Shown in pieces: positions 32,498-38,337 of a stretch of 38,337 bases of DNA. The stretch spans positions 1-38,337 of the forward strand of contig DAOWCY010000048.1 of NCBI GenBank assembly GCA_030639305.1, in the 5' to 3' direction. Under the pieces are notes generated by a model. That model searched no databases. It was not told the origin of the DNA and was given only the letters and a program-made list of their open reading frames with translations. The translations under genes were made by a program, and so were the position numbers. This DNA comes from JAGLQA01 sp023135565. Its GTDB lineage: Bacteria > Acidobacteriota > Aminicenantia > UBA2199. Each line of letters begins with the position of its first letter. Within the stretch, counting starts at the first letter, position 1.

Positions 32498-33832
32498 ATG
32501 GCAGTGAAGATTGCTCAGAATTTGGATGACATCGATATTACCCTTGATAATAAAGCATTGAACGAAGAGAATTACGAGGACTATTATGTAGAAACGAAAG
32601 AAGGCCGGGGTGAAGACCCAACGTCCATCATCATCAGGAAATTAAAGAATCTTGAAGACCGGAATTTTAAAATTCTATTTTCTGGTTTTAAAGGATGTGG
32701 CAAGAGCACGGAATTGTTGAGATTAAAGAGAGAATTGGAGAATGAGTTTTTAATCAAAATATTCTCAGTCCGTGAAAAGTTGGATCCCAATAACCTTTCG
32801 ATTTCTGAAATTCTTATTGCTGTAATGATCGACCTCTTTAATTTTGTGCGTGAAAATCACAGCACTATCAAATTGAGTCAAAAATTACTAAAAAACTTGA
32901 AAAAGTGGACAAGCACTATATACACAGAAGAAATTAAATATAAATATCATGAAATAGAAGCCGGGGCAGGGGTTGATCTAAGGTCAGGCTTTGGAAAAAT
33001 ATTAGGTGTGATAGGCAAATTGGGATTTGAAATCAAATCCGGCCGGAAGTATAGTGAAATAACCGGGAAGGAAGAAAACCAGACTCTTTCGGAGTTGATC
33101 TTGAACTGTAATCTACTCATCGCTGAAATAAAGAACCAATTACACAAAATAAATAAAAAGAACATCATCTTTATTATCGAAGACATGGAAAAAGTAGACC
33201 TGACTATAGCAGAGAATATTTTTCACAATTACTCGAAACAATTAACCTCCATCTCCTGCTGTTTTATCTACACCTTCCCTATCTCATTGGTTTTCAATCC
33301 CAAATACAACATTATTCTTAATGAATTTGACGAAAATTTTGTTCTACCGATGATAAAAGTCCATGACAAGAAAGATAAAAACTACGCCCCCGGGATTAGT
33401 AGTATCAAAAAAATCCTCTACAAACGAATTAATAAAAAGCTGCTTAATGAAGATTTGATGACCCGGTTTATTTTGTTAAGCGGTGGATGCTTGAGAGATC
33501 TATTCCGAATGACCAAGTTGGCTGCCGGCAGTGCCATTAACCGGGGTAAAGAAAAAATTGAGGAAGTCGATTTCGATTACGGCTTGAACAAATTGAAAAG
33601 CGATTATTATAATACAATTTCTTATAATAAAGAATCGGGGTTGTCTGCTAATGAATATTACAAGATATTAAGAGATTGCTGCGAAAACGAGAAAAAGAAA
33701 CCCATGGATGTAAATGGCATGATGGACTTGAAGCACAACATGTGTATTCTGGGATACAATGGAGACGTTTGGTTCGATGTACATCCTGTTGTAAAAATAA
33801 TCTTGAAAGAAATGGAACCTTATATAAAGTGA
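32498..33832 (+). CDS. KAP/AAA-like P-loop ATPase paired with a TPR protein
   Basis: 444 residues. Walker A GFKGCGKST (63-71), Walker B IIFIIEDMEK (223-232) followed by an FPISLVF sensor-type strand, and a C-terminal winged-helix-like half (about 300-440; ILLSGGCLRDLFRMTKLA, LKHNMCILGYNG). The family is not certain; it resembles KAP/AAA-type conflict-system ATPases more than the STAND ATPase next door. It starts at the ATG at 32498, not at the upstream TTG (32477), because AAGGAG fits the ATG. It is joined to the next gene by a GTGA overlap, so the two products are probably made in fixed ratio. Visibly more AT-rich than the upstream genes, as is its partner. Confidence 0.75.
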   Translation: MAVKIAQNLDDIDITLDNKALNEENYEDYYVETKEGRGEDPTSIIIRKLKNLEDRNFKILFSGFKGCGKSTELLRLKRELENEFLIKIFSVREKLDPNNLSISEILIAVMIDLFNFVRENHSTIKLSQKLLKNLKKWTSTIYTEEIKYKYHEIEAGAGVDLRSGFGKILGVIGKLGFEIKSGRKYSEITGKEENQTLSELILNCNLLIAEIKNQLHKINKKNIIFIIEDMEKVDLTIAENIFHNYSKQLTSISCCFIYTFPISLVFNPKYNIILNEFDENFVLPMIKVHDKKDKNYAPGISSIKKILYKRINKKLLNEDLMTRFILLSGGCLRDLFRMTKLAAGSAINRGKEKIEEVDFDYGLNKLKSDYYNTISYNKESGLSANEYYKILRDCCENEKKKPMDVNGMMDLKHNMCILGYNGDVWFDVHPVVKIILKEMEPYIK

Positions 33833-35727
33833 AAGATAATATTTCCCGGACAGAACTCAACATAATAATCAGGTTTTTTACTCGCAGGCGTTCAAAGTAT
33901 ATTTTTTTAGTGGTCGATGATGAACGAATATTGAATTACCTGGTTATCAAAGTGCAGGTAGGGCTTAAAGAAAAAAACAAAGAAATTCTGGATTTGAAAT
34001 TAAAAGAAGAGAATCTCTCCGTTTATGGGCAGGTCAAAGCTATTTTCGAAAAAGAAACTGTCGATGGTCTGATTATCACTAATTTAAACCGGCTAATTTA
34101 CAAACACGCCGACGAGTGTATCAACCTATTAAACATATCCCGGGATGCCTTTGCCAATTTCGATATACCCATGGCTTTTGTTGTAAACAGCGACAATTTA
34201 AGTAAAATCATAAACGGCGCTTCGGATTTTTATCAACTGCGCGATCTGCCTGATTTTCATTTCGTAGGCACGGGGATAGAAGAGAAAGAGTTAATGAGTC
34301 TCGATATGTCCCGGGTCGATAGTTACGCCGACAGTGATCTGAAAGCCGAACTTCTCGAGGAACAATTAAAGATACTGAATGAAAAGAAAAAGATCGACAA
34401 AGACTCTCTCAATAGTATCGTAATGCCCCTATTGAATATCTATATTTTTAAAGGTTACATAACCAAAATGAAGGATCTTTTTAAAAGGTATATTAAAGGT
34501 AAAGAAGAGTTAGTTAAGCATAAAATGTTACTTGGGGATTACTACTCAAACGTTCATGAGTTTGAGAAAGCGCTTTCAAACTATAAAACGGCATTAGATT
34601 ATTTCAAGTCCCTTGGAGATAAAGGAAGTGAGGCAGCGGCCTACCACCAAATCGGAATAGTTTTTCAAAATAAAGGTGACTATAATGTGGCATTAAAGCA
34701 GTATGAAAAGTCCCTGGAAATAAATGAGAAAATCGGGGATAATAAAAATATGGCATCTACTTTGCATAATATCGGTATGATATATCACATTAAAGGTGAG
34801 TATGATGTAGCCTTACGGCAGTATGAAAAAGCATTGGAAATTTCAGAGAAGATCGGGGATATAAAAGGGACAGCATATAGTTTGGGGCAAATAGGGAATA
34901 TCTTTCAAGATATAGGTAAGTATGATGAGGCTTTAAAGAATTACAAAAGAGTTATGGAAATTTCAAAAAAAACAGGAGATATTTCAAGTGTATCAAAAAT
35001 TTTGCATCAGATCGGTATGATCTATCAAGCAAGAGGTGACTATAAAGCTGCATTAAGACATTACGAAAACTCCCTGGACATAAAAAAGAAAATCGGGAAC
35101 ATTGCCGGAGTATCAAAAGCTTTGCATCAAATCGGCATGATCTATCAAATAAAAGGCAACTATGATGCAGCCCTAAAGCACTATGAAAAATCCCTTGAAA
35201 TACAAAAGAAGATCGAGGATGTTGCCGGGTTATCGAAAAATTTGCATAGTATAGGGAATATTTATTTTTATAAAAACAACTATGATGCGGCATTAAAGCA
35301 GTATGAAAAAGCAATGGAAATTTCAGAAAAGACCGGAGATATTAAAGGGATTTCAGGGAGTTTGCATCAAACCGGCATAATCTATCAAGCAAGAGGCGAC
35401 TATGATGCGGCATTAAATCAGTATGAAAAGGCAATGGAAATTTCAGAGAAGATCGGAGATATTGCTAATATGGCCAATAGTTTCGGACAGATGGGGAATC
35501 TCTATTTTGAAAAAGGAAATTACCCACAGGCATTACACAATTCCCTTAAGGCGTTTTTAATTTGTACAAGAATTAGCTCTCCTGAGGTATATAAAGCAAA
35601 AAAAGATATTTTAGCCATCAAAGAAAAGATACCGGGAAAGCAATTTAACGAAATTTTAAAGGAATTCGGCTTATCCCCAAACGACCTGGAAAACAGACCC
35701 GGCGTCAACAAAACTAAAATCCCTTGA
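33829..35727 (+). CDS. TPR-repeat protein with an N-terminal adaptor domain, coupled to the ATPase
   Basis: 632 residues. Start is GTG 33829 inside the ATPase stop (GTGA). The frame stays open upstream to 33676 but only across the ATPase gene. Residues about 1-170 form an alpha/beta domain (KYIFLVVDDERILNYLVI ... VDGLIITNLNRL ... IPMAFVVNSDNLSKIINGASDF) resembling the domain that precedes TPRs in some STAND-associated proteins. A helical linker follows to about residue 230. From about 230 to 590, nine TPRs of exactly 40 residues follow, then a cap (KAFLICTRISSP ... FNEILKEFGLSP) shared with the STAND protein upstream. Together the pair would make a split ATPase/sensor. No effector is visible. 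Confidence 0.78.
   Translation: MKDNISRTELNIIIRFFTRRRSKYIFLVVDDERILNYLVIKVQVGLKEKNKEILDLKLKEENLSVYGQVKAIFEKETVDGLIITNLNRLIYKHADECINLLNISRDAFANFDIPMAFVVNSDNLSKIINGASDFYQLRDLPDFHFVGTGIEEKELMSLDMSRVDSYADSDLKAELLEEQLKILNEKKKIDKDSLNSIVMPLLNIYIFKGYITKMKDLFKRYIKGKEELVKHKMLLGDYYSNVHEFEKALSNYKTALDYFKSLGDKGSEAAAYHQIGIVFQNKGDYNVALKQYEKSLEINEKIGDNKNMASTLHNIGMIYHIKGEYDVALRQYEKALEISEKIGDIKGTAYSLGQIGNIFQDIGKYDEALKNYKRVMEISKKTGDISSVSKILHQIGMIYQARGDYKAALRHYENSLDIKKKIGNIAGVSKALHQIGMIYQIKGNYDAALKHYEKSLEIQKKIEDVAGLSKNLHSIGNIYFYKNNYDAALKQYEKAMEISEKTGDIKGISGSLHQTGIIYQARGDYDAALNQYEKAMEISEKIGDIANMANSFGQMGNLYFEKGNYPQALHNSLKAFLICTRISSPEVYKAKKDILAIKEKIPGKQFNEILKEFGLSPNDLENRPGVNKTKIP
34525..35604 (+). repeat. Nine 120-bp tandem repeats encoding TPRs
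   Basis: Repeat starts fall exactly every 120 bp at 34525, 34645, 34765, 34885, 35005, 35125, 35245, 35365 and 35485, with the first and last most diverged. Typical unit: CATCARATCGGNATGATCTATCA (shown in part), then GGNGACTATGATGC, GCATTAAAGCAGTATGAAAA and GGAAATTTCAGAGAAGAT-like blocks. The DNA-level similarity between units exceeds what the TPR consensus requires. Confidence 0.88.
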
Positions 35728-35788
35728 ATTTTACCGTTTTTTGGGGTACACTCTTTCCTACTTTATTCCCAATATCCCGGAGGAAATA

Positions 35789-37138
35789 ATGAGAAAAAAA
35801 ACAACTAACCGGGGACGTTTTCCCCTTTTGATAGTATTGTTTTTACTGGCGGCGGCGCTGATTGTCTCGTGCGGTAAAAAAGAAAAAACCGCTGCTGTGG
35901 AGGAAAAAATGAACACTATCGCAAAAGCCTATGTCAAACTGGCCTTTAATTTAGAAAAACACGATCGCGGTTACGTGGATTTCTACTTCGGCCCCGAAGC
36001 TCTAAAACAAGAAGCACAAAAAGAAAATAAAACTCTAAATCAAATCAAAACCGAAGCCGCTGCCTTAATCGAAAAATTAGAAAATTTTTCGCTAAAAAAT
36101 TCAGAGCAATTGCTGAACCAGCGGCTTAAAAGCCTGATCGCAACTTTGTTTGCACTGAAAGTTAGGGCGGAAATGAAATCGGGCAAAAAATTCACTTTCG
36201 ATGAAGAGTCGAAAGCCCTTTTCGGAGCGGTCTCCCCTACTTTCCCCGATGACTATTATGAAAACATCCTGGGCCGATTGGACGCCCTGCTGCCGGGCAA
36301 AGAATCCGGGAAAAACCTGACTGAAAGATACGAGGATTTCAGGAAACAATTTATCGTGCCGCCGGAAAAGGTGGACGCTGTATTTAAAGCTGCCATCGAC
36401 GAAGGAAGAAAGCGGACGAAAGAGCACATCCAACTCCCGGAAAATGAAAATTTTCTCCTGGAATATGTGAAAGACAAACCCTGGGGCGCATATAATTGGT
36501 TCAAAGGAGATGCAGTCAGCCTGATACAACTGAACACCGACCTGCCCATTTATATCGACCGCGCTTTAGACCTGGCCTGTCATGAAGGCTACCCCGGGCA
36601 CCATGTTTTCTCTACCTTAGTAGAGCAAAAACTCTACAAAGAAAAAATCTGGCTCGAATTCTCAATCTATCCTCTCTATTGTCCGCAGTCTCTGCTCATG
36701 GAAGGCACGGCCAATTTCGGCATCGAAGTAGCTTTTCCCCCGGCGGAGCGGTTAAAATTCGAGAAAGAGGTTTTGGTTCCCCTGGCCGGTATCGACCCGG
36801 GACAGTTGGAAACCTATTACCGGGTTCTCGAACTAACCGGCAAGTTGAGTTATGCCAGGAACGACACCGTCAGGCTTTACTTTGAAGGCAAGATCGAAAG
36901 AGAGGAAGCCATTAAGCGGTTGATGCAGTTTCAATTGGTCACCCGGGACCGGGCGCAAAAGTCCCTGCGGTTTGTCGAAATCTACGGCTCTTATATTATC
37001 AATTATAATTTAGGCGAAGATATGGTGAGAGCTTATATCGAAAAACGTGGCGGCACTGCGGATAACCCCGAGAAACGCTGGCAGGAATTCAAGAAGCTTC
37101 TTTCTACGCCTCTGCTGCCGGAAGACCTGGAAAAATAG
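35789..37138 (+). CDS. DUF885-family lipoprotein, putative metallopeptidase
   Basis: 449 residues. A lipoprotein signal peptide with lipobox IVSC (Cys28) is followed by a helical DUF885 domain. The probable zinc site is HEGYPGHH (His265, Glu266, His271/272), with Glu305 in MEGTANFG as the likely third ligand. These proteins resemble gluzincin-type carboxypeptidases, although their substrates are not known. It is shorter than the usual 550-600 residues, lacking most of the N-terminal region. The ATG at 35789 is chosen over an upstream in-frame start at 35741 because of GGAGG (35779-35783) and the lipobox position. Confidence 0.82.
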   Translation: MRKKTTNRGRFPLLIVLFLLAAALIVSCGKKEKTAAVEEKMNTIAKAYVKLAFNLEKHDRGYVDFYFGPEALKQEAQKENKTLNQIKTEAAALIEKLENFSLKNSEQLLNQRLKSLIATLFALKVRAEMKSGKKFTFDEESKALFGAVSPTFPDDYYENILGRLDALLPGKESGKNLTERYEDFRKQFIVPPEKVDAVFKAAIDEGRKRTKEHIQLPENENFLLEYVKDKPWGAYNWFKGDAVSLIQLNTDLPIYIDRALDLACHEGYPGHHVFSTLVEQKLYKEKIWLEFSIYPLYCPQSLLMEGTANFGIEVAFPPAERLKFEKEVLVPLAGIDPGQLETYYRVLELTGKLSYARNDTVRLYFEGKIEREEAIKRLMQFQLVTRDRAQKSLRFVEIYGSYIINYNLGEDMVRAYIEKRGGTADNPEKRWQEFKKLLSTPLLPEDLEK

Positions 37139-37152
37139 CCCTATTCGATTAT

Positions 37153-37296
37153 ATGATCCGGGTGCCGGAGGTGCGTTATGAGATGCTCAGTTATTTTTAC
37201 AAGCTCAAGGGGCAGCGCGCGGAGCTCTTGGAACCCGGCAAGATTAAAAGAAGAGTTAAGCTCATCACCAAAACCGGTAGTGGTTTGACAAATTGA
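37153..37296 (+). other. Short open frame, possible gene remnant
   Basis: A 47-codon frame reads RVPEVRYEMLSYFYKLKG then QRAELLEPGKIKRRVKLITK before a TGA. The stretch has protein-like composition and resembles the C-terminal end of WYL-type regulators (a 'xLEPxxLR' close), though this match is weak. No ribosome-binding site is seen and the frame is open upstream into the DUF885 gene. It is likely a remnant of a lost gene. Confidence 0.3.
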
Positions 37297-37308
37297 CAAA
37301 TCGATCTA

Positions 37309-37338
37309 TTGACAGTAAACTTCCATTTGGTTTATAAT
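37309..37338 (+). promoter_or_regulatory. Promoter of higBA
   Basis: TTGACA (37309-37314), an 18-bp spacer and TATAAT (37333-37338). The toxin ATG at 37347 lies 8 nt after the -10 box, so the toxin message should be leaderless. Confidence 0.75.
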
Positions 37339-37346
37339 CATTACTT

Positions 37347-37628
37347 ATGATTCAATCCTTTAAGAATGATTTAGCACATAGGCTTTTTATTGGAGCATCG
37401 GTAACTGAATTTCCACCTGACCTAAAAAAAAGGGCACGCCGGAAGTTAGAGATGATTCATTACGCCCACGACCTCAGAGACTTAATATCTCCGCCGGGAA
37501 ACCGTTTAAAGGCGCTGAAAGGTAATCGTAAAGGACAACACGCTATTCGGATAAATGACCAATGGCGCATTTGTTTTCGGTTCCAAAATGGTAATGCCTA
37601 TGATGTTGAAGTCACAGACTATCATTAG
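37347..37628 (+). CDS. higB: HigB-type toxin (RelE/ParE superfamily)
   Basis: 93 residues. The HigB/'plasmid maintenance killer' pattern is present: KRARRKLEMIHYAHDLRDLISPPGNRLKALKG then HAIRINDQWRICFRF ... AYDVEVTDYH. It is a ribosome-dependent mRNA interferase fold. The toxin comes first in the operon, as usual for HigBA, and its TAG is followed within 11 bp by the antitoxin ATG. The transcript is predicted to be leaderless. Confidence 0.93.
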   Translation: MIQSFKNDLAHRLFIGASVTEFPPDLKKRARRKLEMIHYAHDLRDLISPPGNRLKALKGNRKGQHAIRINDQWRICFRFQNGNAYDVEVTDYH

Positions 37629-37639
37629 GAGGTGTAGTA

Positions 37640-37957
37640 ATGTTTGAGATAGTAGAACGGCCCACGTTGCCCGGGGAGATTTTGTTAGAGGAATTTATGA
37701 AACCCCTGGGTATTTCTCGAAACTCCCTGGCGGTGCACCTCGGTGTATCTTACAGCCGGATTAACGAAATCATCCAGGGTAAAAGGGCGATCACTACCGA
37801 CACAGCATTCCGGTTAGCTGCATACTTTGACACCACTCCTGAGTTCTGGCTTAATGCCCAGAATGCCGTAGACATGTTCGACACCTTGCAGGATCATAAG
37901 ATCGATTACCAGAAAATACGCCGGGATAGTCATGCTTCGCAGGTGGCGGCGACTTAA
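37640..37957 (+). CDS. higA: HigA-type antitoxin (XRE helix-turn-helix)
   Basis: 105 residues. The HigA pattern is complete: RPTLPGEILLEEFMKPLGISRNSLAVHLGVSYSRINEIIQGKRAITTDTAFRLA (seen in blocks) with the XRE helix-turn-helix at about residues 20-75. A strong AGGAGGTG at 37627-37634 overlaps the toxin stop, giving 5 nt to the ATG. It neutralises HigB and represses the operon promoter. Confidence 0.93.
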   Translation: MFEIVERPTLPGEILLEEFMKPLGISRNSLAVHLGVSYSRINEIIQGKRAITTDTAFRLAAYFDTTPEFWLNAQNAVDMFDTLQDHKIDYQKIRRDSHASQVAAT

Positions 37958-38020
37958 CGGTTTAGCGATTTAAAGGAGAGGAGATCGAATTGAGTGTAAA
38001 TGCGATATTAATGGGTTTCT

Positions 38021-38209
38021 TCAAGCAATTAAATTCAATATTTTTTTAAGAGTTTGTCTTTTTTCTACCGGGATGGCTGGGAAAATATATTCAAATAGAG
38101 GTTTAACATTCTTTAGGGCTTTTTTTATCTCTGGGATGCTTGTCTTTTTATTAAGGATAGGAGTCAAAATTGGTATATCATCATGAGAAAGTATTATGCT
38201 ATAGCGCTC
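38021..38209 (-). pseudogene. Start-less open frame disrupted next to an insertion-sequence end
   Basis: On the minus strand the frame reads ERYSIILSHDDIPILTPILN, then KKTSIPEIKKALKNVKPLFEYIF ... ILNLIA and TGA. It has protein-like composition but no start codon; toward its 5' end it runs into the duplicated ACTTTATCTGAG motif that looks like an IS end. Probably the 3' part of a gene cut by that insertion. No family recognised. Confidence 0.4.
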
Positions 38210-38244
38210 AGATAAAGTAACCCGTTTTTGCTCAGATAAAGTAA
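38206..38244 (+). repeat. Two 15-bp direct repeats, likely IS-terminus repeats
   Basis: GCTCAGATAAAGTAA occurs at 38206-38220 and again at 38230-38244. Repeated ~15-20-bp motifs near the end are typical of IS21-like elements. This fits an element extending past the window edge. Confidence 0.5.
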
Positions 38245-38282
38245 TCCGCCCAATCTACATATCAAATACCCCTTAAAAAAGC

Positions 38283-38336
38283 TTAGGGCACTCTTTTTCT
38301 TTTCCAAGTAGCAGAAATGGTGGTATCATTTAAGTG
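38283..38336 (-). mobile_element. C-terminal end of a possible transposase/IS helper gene
   Basis: A minus-strand frame entering from beyond the window ends NDTTISATWKRKRVP and TAA at 38283. It is followed after about 40 bp by the duplicated motif at 38206-38244. Position and basic C-terminus suit the last gene of an IS21-like element (IstB-type), but only 17 residues are available. Confidence 0.3.
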
Positions 38337-38337
38337 A

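Larger units (their letters stand above)
37958..38337. other. Region after higA: disrupted frame and IS end
   Basis: Apart from the frame at 38021-38209 and the repeats at 38206-38244, no complete gene is visible. A GGAGAGG plus TTG at 37975-37993 opens only a very short frame. Confidence 0.5.

Noticed and set aside
33676..33828. Upstream extension of the TPR protein
   Set aside because: Reads through the ATPase gene in another frame; the GTG in the ATPase stop codon starts exactly at the beginning of plausible domain sequence.

Overview
The window reads as the chromosome of a Gram-negative, probably anaerobic and peptide-degrading heterotroph. Signs are Sec and lipoprotein signals, a DUF5916 outer-membrane-type protein, several exported peptidases and hydrolases, and promoters with TTGACA/TATAAT-like boxes about 17 bp apart. 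Gene content, high toxin-antitoxin (TA) density and long AT/GC-mosaic intergenic repeats suggest a Candidatus Aminicenantes/Acidobacteriota-like bacterium. That placement is inferred from gene content and was not tested.

Layout. 1-2064: signal peptidase I and a KtrB/TrkH potassium channel, coupled by an ATGA overlap. 2213-4186 (minus): a probable merR-like / tRNA-Pro(GGG) / surE / yqaA transcription unit. 4414-8253 (minus): a very large hybrid sensor kinase with 14 propeller blades. 8919-11606: CBM9-like/DUF5916 protein. 11721-13014: a DUF2283/nuclease-like pair and a VapB with a decayed VapC. 13031-16088 (minus): exported FKBP isomerase and a beta-lactamase-fold serine hydrolase. 16277-16584: a second antitoxin with a truncated partner. 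16679-18649 (minus): AlbA_2/RecG-like protein fused to a kinase-like domain that has lost both catalytic aspartates. 18795-22626: S9 and M20 exported peptidases, convergent. 22792-25709: two intact VapBC-type modules around a beta-carbonic-anhydrase-like protein. 25780-26852 (minus): split sulfopyruvate/phosphonopyruvate decarboxylase. 27051-29063: UvrD/Rep-type helicase. 29363-35727: toxin/CopG pair, a STAND-like ATPase with TPRs, then a GTGA-coupled ATPase plus TPR-protein pair. 35789-37138: DUF885 lipoprotein. 37347-37957: HigBA. The last ~130 bp look like the end of an insertion sequence whose transposase continues beyond the window.

Three themes cross the gene boundaries. (1) A family of hairpin-rich intergenic elements occurs about ten times. 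Their stems change in a compensatory way, and they repeatedly touch or supply the stop codons of neighbouring genes. (2) Several genes have a -10 box 5-8 nt before the start codon and no ribosome-binding site, which implies leaderless mRNAs. These include both toxin-first TA toxins, whose antitoxins by contrast have strong Shine-Dalgarno sites. (3) The 29.4-35.7 kb block carries two neighbouring ATPase/TPR systems that share the same TPR array and C-terminal cap but have unrelated N-termini. It is the best candidate here for an undescribed sensing or defence-type system; that function is inference.
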